DNA from: Nocardioides sp. L-11A
GTDB lineage: Bacteria; Actinomycetota; Actinomycetes; Propionibacteriales; Nocardioidaceae
Assembly: GCA_029961745.1 (NCBI GenBank)
Contig: CP124680.1
Span: 4,154,001 to 4,218,000, forward strand
Direction: 5' to 3'
DNA: 64,000 bases
Shown: in pieces, positions 9,193 to 19,184 of the stretch
Position numbering within the stretch: the first letter of the stretch is position 1
Layout: every line of letters starts with the position of its first letter
Notes under the pieces: model-generated
The model's input: the letters and a program-made list of their open reading frames with translations, nothing else
Told to the model about the DNA's origin: nothing
Databases searched by the model: none
Program-made: the position numbers and the translations under genes

Positions 9193-10119
9193 TCAGTAGC
9201 TGAGGGACAGGCCGATCAGTCCGGGCCAGAAGGCGAAGAGCACGGTCGTGGGGAGCACCAGGAACACGACGGGCAGCATCATCGCGATCTCCTTGCGCGA
9301 CGCCTGCTCGATCAGCGCGCGGCGCCCCGCCTCGCGCACGTCGGCCGCCTGGGCATGCAGGACGCCGGCCAGCGGGGTGCCGCGCTCGACCGCCACGGCG
9401 ACACCGTGGGCGAAGCGGGCCACGACCGTGAGCCCGGTGGTCGCGGCGAGGGTGTCGAAGGCGTCGGCGACCGGCTGGCCGGTGCGGATCCGGGCGAGCA
9501 GGTCGCCCAGCTCGCGGGACAGCTCGCCGCCGCTGCGCCGGACCACCCGGTCCAGCGCACCTACGGGCGACTCCCCCGCCGCCACGCTCAACGCGAGCAG
9601 CTCCGCGACGGTCGGGAACTCGGCGAGCATCGCCGCCTCGCGCCGGCGCACCTGGGCGCTGAGCCGGTTGTCGCGCAGTAGGACGCCGCACGCGAAGGCA
9701 CCCACGCACAACAGCAACAGCGGCAGCGGGTTGCCGGGACGGGTCCAGGTGCGCAGGACGCCGTAGGCCGCGGCGAGCGCGAAGCCGACCAGGCCCCACT
9801 GCACCTGCTGGACACGGAACTCGTGGAGCGTGAGCGGGCTGCCCGCGCGCACCAGCCGACGGCGTACCGACGTGGCGCCGCCGACCACGCGCTCGACCGC
9901 GTCGGCCGCCCGGCGCAGGACCGGACCGAACACGGCAGCGACCGAGGTCCGGGCGCCGACCGGGGCCGTCGTACGGCGGGCCGAGGGGAGGTCCCGGACG
10001 TAGGGCAGCACCCGGTCCTCCAGTCGCGGGCGGCGGATCGCCACCACCCGGGTCGCGACCAGGCCGAGCCCGAGGGCCGCGGTGAGGCCGAGCAGGGCGC
10101 CCGTGGCCGCCGCGCTCAT
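9193..10119 (-). CDS. tadC: Type II secretion F family protein TadC
   Basis: 308 residues from ATG 10119, overlapping the tadB stop as ATGA. It is an inner-membrane platform protein of the Tad pilus: an N-terminal membrane helix, a cytoplasmic region, two central membrane helices, then the T2SSF domain (EFPTVAELLALSVAAG, followed by GxPVADAF) and two C-terminal helices. It works with TadB and the ATPase TadA to polymerise the pilin. Confidence 0.87.
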   Translation of the reverse strand: MSAAATGALLGLTAALGLGLVATRVVAIRRPRLEDRVLPYVRDLPSARRTTAPVGARTSVAAVFGPVLRRAADAVERVVGGATSVRRRLVRAGSPLTLHEFRVQQVQWGLVGFALAAAYGVLRTWTRPGNPLPLLLLCVGAFACGVLLRDNRLSAQVRRREAAMLAEFPTVAELLALSVAAGESPVGALDRVVRRSGGELSRELGDLLARIRTGQPVADAFDTLAATTGLTVVARFAHGVAVAVERGTPLAGVLHAQAADVREAGRRALIEQASRKEIAMMLPVVFLVLPTTVLFAFWPGLIGLSLSY

Positions 10120-11039
10120 CGCCCGGGGTCCCTGCGGCGTTGTCCGGCGGAGGAGCGGAGCGGAGGAGCCGGTGAACGTCGTGGGGTGGTGTGGAGGATC
10201 CTTCGCTCGGCGGGGAGCCGGCCGAGCCGCATCATCAGCCGGTAGGCGACCGCACAGGCTCCCGCGCCGACCACCAGGACGACCAGTCCGGCCGCGGACT
10301 GGTAGCGCTCGATGACCGTCGGCTGGCTCGACATCACGACCAGCACGATCCACGGCGCCGCGACGGCCACGCGGGCGCCGTTGACCGCCCAGGACTGGCG
10401 CGCCTCGAGCTCGGCGCGGGTGCGCAGGTCGTCGCGCAGGTAGCCCGACAGGTTGCGCAGCAGGCGGCCGAGCTCGCCCCCGCCGACCTCGCGCGCGATC
10501 CGCAGTCCCTCGACGACCCGGTCACCCACGGGATCGGCGAGCCGGTCCTTGAGGCGGTCGAGGCAGTCGCCGAACCGCCCGGACACCTGGTAGTCGAGCG
10601 CGAACGCGTCGAAGGCGGGGCGCAGCGCGTCAGGGCCGCGGACGCCGAGCGCGGCGACCGCGTCGGGCAGCGACATCCCTGCCCGGACCGCCGAGGCGAG
10701 GTCGTCCACCGCCTCCGGCCAGACCTGGGCGAACTCGCGCCGGCGGCGGCGTACCCGTCCGGCGACGACCGCCCAGGGCAGGTACCCCGCGCCGATCGCG
10801 AGGACCGCCGCGATCGGCACGGTCCGGGTGACGCCGAGCACCACCACGAACCCGGCCATCCCGGCGCCGAGGGAGAGCAGCGCCAGGGATCGGGGCGCGA
10901 CCTCGCGCAGCCCCGCCTCGGCGAGGAGCCGCCGCGCGCGGCCGTCGGCCGCGGGCCGTCGCTCCTCCCGCGGCCAGCGGAGAGCCGCCCAGACGAGCAG
11001 GATGCCGAGCCCGAACCCCAGACCGACCAGCGCACCCAT
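10116..11039 (-). CDS. tadB: Type II secretion F family protein TadB
   Basis: 307 residues. It has N-terminal and central membrane helices, then a T2SSF domain with the characteristic WPEAVDDLASAVRAGMSL segment, two C-terminal helices and a basic tail. It is the partner of TadC in the Tad pilus membrane platform. Three bases separate it from tadA upstream. Confidence 0.87.
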   Translation of the reverse strand: MGALVGLGFGLGILLVWAALRWPREERRPAADGRARRLLAEAGLREVAPRSLALLSLGAGMAGFVVVLGVTRTVPIAAVLAIGAGYLPWAVVAGRVRRRRREFAQVWPEAVDDLASAVRAGMSLPDAVAALGVRGPDALRPAFDAFALDYQVSGRFGDCLDRLKDRLADPVGDRVVEGLRIAREVGGGELGRLLRNLSGYLRDDLRTRAELEARQSWAVNGARVAVAAPWIVLVVMSSQPTVIERYQSAAGLVVLVVGAGACAVAYRLMMRLGRLPAERRILHTTPRRSPAPPLRSSAGQRRRDPGR

Positions 11040-11042
11040 CGC

Positions 11043-12311
11043 TCAGCCCGCCTCGTTGAGTAGGCCGACGACGTCGATGCCGAGCCGCTCGAACCGCTCC
11101 AACCGCGGGGGCAGCCCGATCCCCCGCCGCAGCGCCCCGTCGCGCCACTCGAACACCGGTTCCGTCTCGATGACGTCGCCCTCCATCCGGCCCGGCACGG
11201 CGACGATCTCGGTCACCCGGCGCGCGCCGTGGGGATCGAGGGCCAACTGGACGACGAGGTCGACCGAGGCCGCGACGGTGGGGACGACGAAGCGCGCCGA
11301 GATGTTCTCGCCGGCCAGCAGCGGCAGCGTGCACGCCTTCGTCAGGGCCTCCCGGGCGCTGTTGGCATGCAGCGTGCACATCCCTGGCAACCCGGCGTTC
11401 AGGGCGAGGATCAGGTCGAGGCACTCCTCGGCCCGCACCTCCCCGACGATGAGCCGCGACGGCCGCATCCGCAGGGACTCCTTGACCAGATCGCGCAGCC
11501 GGATCTCACCGGTGCCCTCGAGGCCCGCCTGACGGGTCTGCAGGGCGACCCAGTCGGGATGCGGGAAGCGCACCTCGAAGACCTCCTCCGCAGAGATCAC
11601 CCGCTCCCCTCCGGGGATCGCGGCAGCCAGGCAGTTGAGCAGCGTCGTCTTCCCGACGTGGGTGCCCCCGGTGACCAGGATGTTGAGCCCGGCCCGCACC
11701 GATGCGTCCAGGAAGCGCGCCGCCGGCACCGTCAACGTGCCGAGCTCGACCAGCTCCTCGAGCCGCGAGGCGCGCACCACGAACTTGCGGATGTTGACCG
11801 CCGAGAATCCGCGCGCCACGCCTTGCAACACCACATGAAGGCGATGGCCCGCCGGCAGCATGGCATCGACGAACGGCCGGCTCAGATCGATGCGCCGGCC
11901 GGTGGACTTCAGCATCCGCTCCACGAGCTCGGCCACCTGAGCCTCGGTGAGCACCAGATTGGTCAGCTCGTGGCGCCCGTGCCGGGCCACGAACACCCGG
12001 TCGGGACTGTTGATCCACACCTCCTCGACCGTCGGGTCGTCGAGGAACGGCTGCAACGGCCCGAAGCCCGCCACCCGCGCCACCAGCTCCGCGACCAGCC
12101 CGTCGGGATCCGCGACCGGCGCCACCACGCCGGTCAGGCTGCGCTCGTCGTGCTCGCGCACGAGGGTCGTCGCCAGACGACGGACGGCCGGGACGTCGCG
12201 CTGCGGGTCGATCCCCTCGCGGCGTACGACGGCGCGCAGGTCCTCGTCGAGACGCAGCACGACGTCGTCGGACGCCGGCGCGACCACGACCGGTGGCTGC
12301 AGCAGGGCCAT
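11043..12311 (-). CDS. tadA: Tad pilus ATPase TadA/CpaF
   Basis: 422 residues from ATG 12311, which has GGGGAG upstream. It is the secretion ATPase that powers pilus assembly. The CpaF-type N-terminal domain (GFGPLQPFLDDPTVEEVWIN) precedes the P-loop GGTHVGKTT and the Walker B/His region (PSRLIVGEVRAEE followed by MCTLHANS). The P-loop differs from the usual GGTGSGKTT but keeps the essential Gly-Lys-Thr. It is the first gene of the Tad operon. No TadZ/CpaE-like gene lies upstream and no prepilin peptidase is in the window, so those parts must be encoded elsewhere if the system works. Confidence 0.9.
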   Translation of the reverse strand: MALLQPPVVVAPASDDVVLRLDEDLRAVVRREGIDPQRDVPAVRRLATTLVREHDERSLTGVVAPVADPDGLVAELVARVAGFGPLQPFLDDPTVEEVWINSPDRVFVARHGRHELTNLVLTEAQVAELVERMLKSTGRRIDLSRPFVDAMLPAGHRLHVVLQGVARGFSAVNIRKFVVRASRLEELVELGTLTVPAARFLDASVRAGLNILVTGGTHVGKTTLLNCLAAAIPGGERVISAEEVFEVRFPHPDWVALQTRQAGLEGTGEIRLRDLVKESLRMRPSRLIVGEVRAEECLDLILALNAGLPGMCTLHANSAREALTKACTLPLLAGENISARFVVPTVAASVDLVVQLALDPHGARRVTEIVAVPGRMEGDVIETEPVFEWRDGALRRGIGLPPRLERFERLGIDVVGLLNEAG

Positions 12312-12600
12312 GACGACTCCCCGAGATAGGACGGCACTGGCTGCCAGCACCGTAGGCCACCGTCGTCGAATCGGAAAGGGGCAATTCATCTCCTGTGGAA
12401 AACCCCGGCACGCGACGAAAGGAAGCCGATGCACAATCGCCGGGTCCGCCGATTTCACGTGCGTGCCACAGAGACGGGGGAATACCCCGGTCTTCTGACC
12501 TCCCGCGACACGCCGCGGGAGCGATTCGGCTTGGACAACGACACGGGGAAAGAGCTGTTCTGGCCTCCCCCTCCGTTTGTCGCCGGTCTCGATGCCGGCC
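12312..12600. other. Intergenic region upstream of tadA, with a doubtful small ORF
   Basis: 289 bases of less GC-biased sequence between tadA and the next lipoprotein gene. It must contain the tad promoter. A plus-strand frame from ATG 12429 to 12644 (71 residues) has an AAAGGAAG site five bases upstream. Its Arg-rich composition and 44-base overlap with the opposing lipoprotein gene make it doubtful, so I do not call it as a gene. Confidence 0.35.
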
Positions 12601-13179
12601 CTACCCCGAGAGGGCGCAGTGGCCCGCTGTCGTCGGGCAAATGAGGAACCCGGTATTGGCGCGGATCGTGTAGGTCTCGCCTTGACTCCGGTAGGTCAAC
12701 TGAGTCTGAGGCCATGACCAGTTGCCGCTCTCCTCGACGTCAACGACGAAGAGCAGTTCAGCCTGAGCGTCCGGAGCGATTGCGTAGCCGCTGAGTGGGA
12801 CTGAGTCGCGCTCGTAGTACTCGTAGGGCCATGGCCCTGCACCGACGAGATCCTGACCGCCGGTCACGTCGAGGACTCTCACCTCCGAAACCTTGGCGCC
12901 TTCATCGCTGACCTCCGACCTGGGACCAGTCAACATCGCCCTGTCCAGGGTCGCAGAATGATCGCCTTCGTTGATAACGGAGAGTGCGCCGAATACGACC
13001 CGCTGTCCTTTGTCGGCCAGCATCGTCGCTGCCTGAGTGAAGTCGTCATCGGCAAGGAAGGAAACCGGCCCTTCCCTGGACGTGGGCAACGCGTTCTTCT
13101 CGGACGAACAGGCAGCGAGTGACGTGGCGATGCCGGCGAGCAGGACGACGGCCATCGCGGCCGGAAGGAGTTTCGTCAC
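12601..13179 (-). CDS. Putative lipoprotein of unknown function
   Basis: 192 residues from GTG 13179; GTG 13197 is an alternative and neither has an ideal ribosome site. A signal peptide ends in the lipobox LAAC, followed by a soluble domain with two Cys near the C-terminus (FLICPTTAGHC). GC content is visibly lower and codon choice less biased than in the flanking genes, which may mean recent acquisition. The family is not recognised. It is probably an extracytoplasmic lipid-anchored protein. Confidence 0.65.
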   Translation of the reverse strand: MTKLLPAAMAVVLLAGIATSLAACSSEKNALPTSREGPVSFLADDDFTQAATMLADKGQRVVFGALSVINEGDHSATLDRAMLTGPRSEVSDEGAKVSEVRVLDVTGGQDLVGAGPWPYEYYERDSVPLSGYAIAPDAQAELLFVVDVEESGNWSWPQTQLTYRSQGETYTIRANTGFLICPTTAGHCALSG

Positions 13180-13314
13180 GGCGGCACTCTGCCCCACTCC
13201 TCGTTCGGACGGTCATCGGCTCTGCGAGCCGGCCGCCCTGAGGCTCGCCATTCGTTCGCCGCCAGCTCACTGATGCGTGCGCCCGTGGGCGTCCCTCACC
13301 ATCGAGCCGGGCGC

Positions 13315-14112
13315 TCAGTCCTCCAGGGACTGCCCGTAGACGAGGCTCGGCGCCTTGAAGTGCTGCGCCTCCCCGACCTCGGCGAGGTCGTCCCCCCTGA
13401 CGACGACACCGGTGACCACCTCACTCATCGCCAGGGCGACGGCCGTCGGGTTCGGGCCGTCCAGGTCGATCGGGCCGTCGCTCTCGAGGTCGTCCCATAC
13501 GAGGTCGAACAGTGGCCGAATCTCCGCAGGCACGATCGAGGGATCCTCGACGTACATGAACTCGTCGTCGTCGAACAGCAGCTCGCCGTCGCGAGCCGCT
13601 CCGAACCGCTCGTGGGCCTGGATGTTGGTCCTCAGCACTGCGGCGGCGCGGCCCTCGGCCGACAACGCACGGAGGGTGTCCAGTGCCGGATCGCCGTACC
13701 CGGTGGGCTCGACGGCGAGGACGCCGCCCGCGATGTCGATCGACGCCCAGCCAGTGGTCTCGTCGTCGTCCCACACGTCGTCCACGTCGACCGGTGCTGC
13801 CAGGTCGACTCCCAGCGCCTGCGCCACCTCCTCGCGGGTCGCCCCGGCGACCACCAGAACGGTGAAGGCCTCCTGGTCGGGCAGCGCGTCGACCACCGTG
13901 TCGTAGTACGCGACCCTGTCGTCGCCGCCGTCCGAACCGGGCGGCTGGTCGACGTCGCTCGTCGTCGGCCGTCCTCCGTTCGGCGTCGGCAATGCGCCTC
14001 CGTCCCCCGCATCCGACAGGTCGGCGCGCTCGCGCAAGAAGCCGGACGACCACGCCACCACGACAGCTGCGACCACGACTGCCACCACGGCAGCGAAGAC
14101 ATCCCGCCTCAC
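13315..14112 (-). CDS. Membrane-anchored DUF6461-like protein
   Basis: 265 residues; GTG 14112 sits seven bases after a GAGG site, and GTG 14115 is the adjacent alternative. One N-terminal membrane helix is followed by an acidic low-complexity linker (about residues 30-65). The domain after it follows the DUF6461 pattern: FTVLVVAGATREEVAQALG, then a GWASIDIAGGVLAVEPTGYG core, LRALSAEGRAAAVLRTNI and a C-terminal helix ending LAMSEVVTGV. DUF6461 proteins are widespread in actinomycetes with no assigned function. Here the domain would face outside the membrane. Confidence 0.7.
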   Translation of the reverse strand: MRRDVFAAVVAVVVAAVVVAWSSGFLRERADLSDAGDGGALPTPNGGRPTTSDVDQPPGSDGGDDRVAYYDTVVDALPDQEAFTVLVVAGATREEVAQALGVDLAAPVDVDDVWDDDETTGWASIDIAGGVLAVEPTGYGDPALDTLRALSAEGRAAAVLRTNIQAHERFGAARDGELLFDDDEFMYVEDPSIVPAEIRPLFDLVWDDLESDGPIDLDGPNPTAVALAMSEVVTGVVVRGDDLAEVGEAQHFKAPSLVYGQSLED

Positions 14113-14199
14113 CACATCACCTCTGAGCGCCCGGTTCCTGACCGGAGTCAGGCTGACACACCGCCCGTCGCGCTGTGGCCTTTCGTCACGAGAAACGAC

Positions 14200-14233
14200 A
14201 CCGGGCCCGACACCTCACGGCGTCGGGCCCGGT
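14200..14233 (-). terminator. Hairpin terminator after the lamin-tail/phytase-like gene
   Basis: A perfect 12-bp stem (ACCGGGCCCGAC and complement) with a 10-base loop, 14 bases past the stop at 14248. The minus-strand sequence beyond it contains a short TTT run. Confidence 0.7.
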
Positions 14234-14247
14234 CGTCGACCTAGCCG

Positions 14248-17200
14248 CTAGCTCTTCGCGGCGGCGACCGCCTGCGCGAGCGCGGCCTTCTGCTTCTTGA
14301 GCTTCTTCTTCAGCTTCTTCAGCTTCGTGGCCAGGCGCTTCGCCTTGGCGGACTGCTTCGCCTTCTTCGCAGCCTTGGCCTTGGCCTTGACCGAGGAGAC
14401 CTTCTCCTTCGTGGCCGCCACCTTGGCCGCGGCCTGGGCCAGGGCCTGCTCGGCGGCCGTCGGCGGGGTCACAGTGGGCGGGGTGACCGTCGGCGGCGTG
14501 ACGACGGCCGGTACGGCGAAGTCCGCGCGCAGGTGGCCCTCGCGCAGCGAGAAGCCGTCGGTGTCGCCGTCGTCGGTCCACACGACCTCGACCTTGTTGT
14601 CGACGGCGGTGCGCAGCGGCTTGATCGCCATGCCCTCGTTGTTGAGGTTGGGCATCCCGGCCGGGCGGGCCAGGGAGCGCTTCACCACGAAGTCGCCGCC
14701 CTCGACCTTCAGCAGGTTGGCGACGCCGCCGCAGGTGTCGTCGCACAGCGCCCACAGCGCCTGCCGGTCGGGGTCGAAGGCGGTGTCCATGGCGAACGGG
14801 AAGCCGGAGGACTCCACCTTCACCTCGATCGGCTGCGCGCCGGCGGCCAGGGAGAAGAAGTGCAGGTCGCCGGTGGCCTCGACGGCGGTGACGAACAGGC
14901 CGGGGGTCGGGTAGGCGGCGGCGGTGTACGCGGAGCCGTTCGCCCGCCAGCCGGCGGCGACCAGGAAGCTGTCGGGGAGGTAGGTGATGCCCTCCAGGCC
15001 GAGGTTCGCCCCGGTGGTGACGAAGGAGTTCACATCCCACTCGTCGACCGCGGTCAGGTCTGTCGTGGCCGGGGTGACCGCGGAGACGTCGTAGCGCTCG
15101 ATCTTGTTGGCGGAGACGTTCTTGTTGTCGTTGTCGCGCTCGGAGGTGACGTAGATCGAGCCGTCCGGGCCGACCGTCACGCCCTCGGAGTCGACGGCGC
15201 CGGTGCCGGAGGCGAAGTGCAGCCGCTTGCCGCCGTCCCAGCCGTCGACAGCGACATAGGTGCCGCCGACCTTGCGCAGCTTGTGCAGGGTGTTCTTGTT
15301 CTGCACGACCCACAGGATGCTCGGGTCGGCCGGGTCGAAGGCCGCACCGGAGACGTCGCCCTCACCGTTGCCGTCACCGTCGCCGAAGCCGTTCTCCTCG
15401 TCGACGGTGGTGATCTCCGCCGGGCCGGGCCAGGCCTCGGTGACGACGCCCGGGCAGGCGTTGGCCGCGCCCCAGGTCGCCGTCGGGGTCTCGACGTAGG
15501 ACACGGTGCCGAAGAGCTCGCAGCGGCTGTACGACGCGATGCCGTCCTCGTTCCAGGTGTGCCCGAGCGCGCGCGCACCGTCGCTGGGGCGGCGCAGGGT
15601 CAGCGAGTCGACGCTGTCCAGGCCCACGATGCCCTCGGCGACGTAGAACCCGCCCGCGGCGAGGCTGGTGCCGGCCGGGACCGTGTGCACCACGGCATCG
15701 CCGGCATCGAGGAGCTCCCAGCCGGAGAGGTCGACCGGTGCGCTGCCGGTGTTGAGCAGCTCGGCCTTGCCGGAGACGTTGGAGACCTCGTTGAGGACGA
15801 CCGTGGTCGCCAGGGGCGGCGCGACCTCGGTCTCGCAGGAGGCCGTGTTGGCGCGGCCGAAGCTGTTGACGGCGACCGAGACGAAGGCGTCCGAGCCGTC
15901 GGGGCAGGCGGCGTACGAGCGCGCGGCGGACTCGAAGCTGTCGGAGACACCCGCCTGGCCGTCGCCGTATCCCTGCTCGTCGACGAGCTGACGGCCGGCC
16001 GGGTCGACGCCCGGGCCGTAGACCTTGACCGCGTCACCCTCGCCGGACAGCCCCTTCTTCGAGCTGAACGCGACATAGCCGCCGGCCGGGATCACCATGT
16101 CGGTGGCCGCCGCGAGGGCGGAGCCGTTCCAGACCTTGAGGTCGGCGAGGGACAGCGGGGCCGCGCCGGTCGCAGGGCCACTGTCGACCTGGTACCAGCC
16201 CTCGATGCTGACCGGGCTGCTGCCGGTGTTGTGCAGCTCGACGGCGTCGCCGAAGCCCGGGTTGCCGGGGTCGTCGGCGTTGAGCGAGGCGATCTCGTTG
16301 ATCTCGACGTCGTCCCAGTTCGGGTCGAGGTCAGGGACCTCCGCACCACCGCCGAAGGCGTTGGCCTCGCCCGGGGTGGCGACGGACGACAGCTTCCAGA
16401 GCCCGACGCCCGGGGCGGTGCGCGCCCACGACGGCGACGCGTGGCGGGTCGTCACGCCGTCGGCCTCGTAGCCGACCCACGTGGTGTCGACCAGCGCGCC
16501 CTCGTCGTTGGTGAGGTAGAGGTGGTCGTTCTTGTTCAGTCCGTAGCCGCCGCCGGCGTAGGTGAAGCCGTCGACCGGCACCGCGGGCTCGGTCTCGACC
16601 ACGAGGTAGCCGCCGGGCGGGACCACCGCGCCGGCGCCGCCGAGGGTGATCTCGTCACCCACGTTCATCGTGCCCTCGCCGTCCGCGAGCGTCCAACCGG
16701 TCAGGTCGACCGGCGCCAGGCCGTTGTTGCGGATCTCGACGAAGTCGGTGCCGTCGGAGAGGTACTCACTGATCGACACACCGGCGTCCGCGGCCGACAG
16801 GGCGTTGGAGCCGCCGGGCGTCGCCGCCGAGGTCTGGGCGAAGGAGCCCGTGCCGTCGGTGGTGCGCGCATAGCTGGGCGCGGCGTGCGTGTCGGCCGGA
16901 AGGTCGACGTACGCGTCGATGACCGTGGCCTGGTCCGGACTCAGCAGGTGCACCTCGTCGGACTTGCCGAGACCGAAGCCGTTCGGGTACGACGGGTCGT
17001 CGTTGAGGATCACTGCGAAGCCGCCCGCCGGGAGCACGCCGTCGAGGACGATGTCGTCGCCGCCGGCGATGCCCTTGTCGTCGGTCAGGTGGTAGCCGGT
17101 CAGGTCGACGTTCGCGGCGCTCTTGTTGTGGAGCTCGATGAAGTCGGTGTTGTCGTTCCAGCCGTTCGTGCTGAACTCGTTGATCACGACGGCTCCGAGT

Positions 17201-17313
17201 GCGCCGGCGGGGTCAGCGGCGCTGGCGGGAGCAGCGACGGCGAAGAAGGAGAGGCCGGAGAGGCCGAGGGCGCCGGCGGCAGCGACCGCGACGGCGCGGG
17301 AGGGTGATGTCAC
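14248..17313 (-). CDS. Secreted multi-LTD protein with phytase-like propeller
   Basis: 1021 residues from GTG 17313 (GAGGA upstream). A Sec signal peptide ends APASAA. Four lamin-tail domains follow, each with a VINEF/ISEY/INEI/LNEV strand and a VDLTGW-type motif. At about residues 640-940 is a domain of the esterase-like activity of phytase type (SGAAFDPADPSILWVVQN, EGVTVGPDGSIYVTSE, GLEGITYLPD). The C-terminus has three PPTVT repeats and then a highly charged Lys/Ala coil (KLKKLKKKLKKQK). LTDs in bacteria accompany secreted nucleases and phosphatases. The substrate here is unknown; a phosphoesterase is one possibility. The basic tail may bind anionic wall polymers. Confidence 0.82.
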   Translation of the reverse strand: MTSPSRAVAVAAAGALGLSGLSFFAVAAPASAADPAGALGAVVINEFSTNGWNDNTDFIELHNKSAANVDLTGYHLTDDKGIAGGDDIVLDGVLPAGGFAVILNDDPSYPNGFGLGKSDEVHLLSPDQATVIDAYVDLPADTHAAPSYARTTDGTGSFAQTSAATPGGSNALSAADAGVSISEYLSDGTDFVEIRNNGLAPVDLTGWTLADGEGTMNVGDEITLGGAGAVVPPGGYLVVETEPAVPVDGFTYAGGGYGLNKNDHLYLTNDEGALVDTTWVGYEADGVTTRHASPSWARTAPGVGLWKLSSVATPGEANAFGGGAEVPDLDPNWDDVEINEIASLNADDPGNPGFGDAVELHNTGSSPVSIEGWYQVDSGPATGAAPLSLADLKVWNGSALAAATDMVIPAGGYVAFSSKKGLSGEGDAVKVYGPGVDPAGRQLVDEQGYGDGQAGVSDSFESAARSYAACPDGSDAFVSVAVNSFGRANTASCETEVAPPLATTVVLNEVSNVSGKAELLNTGSAPVDLSGWELLDAGDAVVHTVPAGTSLAAGGFYVAEGIVGLDSVDSLTLRRPSDGARALGHTWNEDGIASYSRCELFGTVSYVETPTATWGAANACPGVVTEAWPGPAEITTVDEENGFGDGDGNGEGDVSGAAFDPADPSILWVVQNKNTLHKLRKVGGTYVAVDGWDGGKRLHFASGTGAVDSEGVTVGPDGSIYVTSERDNDNKNVSANKIERYDVSAVTPATTDLTAVDEWDVNSFVTTGANLGLEGITYLPDSFLVAAGWRANGSAYTAAAYPTPGLFVTAVEATGDLHFFSLAAGAQPIEVKVESSGFPFAMDTAFDPDRQALWALCDDTCGGVANLLKVEGGDFVVKRSLARPAGMPNLNNEGMAIKPLRTAVDNKVEVVWTDDGDTDGFSLREGHLRADFAVPAVVTPPTVTPPTVTPPTAAEQALAQAAAKVAATKEKVSSVKAKAKAAKKAKQSAKAKRLATKLKKLKKKLKKQKAALAQAVAAAKS

Positions 17314-17425
17314 GACAGGTGTGTCCTCGGGTGAACGGAGATGGGTCGACGAGACCCAACGTCGCGGCACCGGGAGAACGGCCGGTGAACCACGACCGAC
17401 GACCGCCCGACGGCGGGCCGACCAG

Positions 17426-17914
17426 TCAGTTGAGGATCACGATCGCGGCGTTGAGGGCCGTCGCGAAGCCCACCCAGAGCAGGTACGGCGCCAGCAGCCA
17501 TGCCGCCGCTCGCGAGACCCGCGCGAACAGTGCGATCACCGCGACGATCGCGACCAGCAGCGCTGCGATGTCGACGAGTGCCCAGCCGTAGCGGTCGGCC
17601 GCGAAGAACAGCGGCGTCCAGGCCAGGTTGAGCAGCAGCTGCACCGCCCACGCGGCCAGCCCGGGCACGCCTGCCCCGGCCCGCCAGGCCAGCCAGCCCG
17701 CGACGGCGATCATGACGTAGAGGACCGTCCAGACCGGGCCGAAGAGCCACGAGGGTGGCGCGAACGGCGGCAGGTCGAGGGCGCGGTAGGTCTCTCCCGA
17801 GGAGCCGGCGGCGAGTCCGCCCAGCACCGCGACGGCCGCCACCGCCACCGCGAACGGCAGCAGGGCGAGCGCGTCGCGGCCCGGGCCCGAGGTCGGAGCG
17901 CTGGTGGTGCTCAT
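17426..17914 (-). CDS. TspO/MBR family protein
   Basis: 162 residues with five predicted membrane helices and the family motifs LDLPPFAPPSWLFGPVWTVLY, AAWAVQLLLNLAWTPLFF and LLAPYLLWVGFATALN. TspO proteins bind porphyrins or related ligands in the membrane. It lies 25 bases downstream of the acyl-CoA dehydrogenase gene on the same strand and may share its transcript. A small hairpin (17342-17358) lies downstream. Confidence 0.88.
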   Translation of the reverse strand: MSTTSAPTSGPGRDALALLPFAVAVAAVAVLGGLAAGSSGETYRALDLPPFAPPSWLFGPVWTVLYVMIAVAGWLAWRAGAGVPGLAAWAVQLLLNLAWTPLFFAADRYGWALVDIAALLVAIVAVIALFARVSRAAAWLLAPYLLWVGFATALNAAIVILN

Positions 17915-17939
17915 GCCCTCCAGTCTGCGTCGCCGGAGG

Positions 17940-19183
<1,244 letters not shown>

Positions 19184-19184
<1 letters not shown>

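Noticed and set aside
12429..12644. 71-residue plus-strand ORF with a possible ribosome site
   Set aside because: Arg/Pro-rich, overlaps the opposing lipoprotein gene, and lacks supporting motifs. Kept only as a note in the intergenic entry.
14455..14515. Short tandem repeats in the lamin-tail gene as a CRISPR or minisatellite
   Set aside because: They are three in-frame PPTVT codon repeats within a linker and not spaced like CRISPR repeats.
14533..17307. 924-codon plus-strand frame opposite the lamin-tail gene
   Set aside because: Compositional shadow without recognisable domains, while the minus strand encodes a coherent secreted protein.
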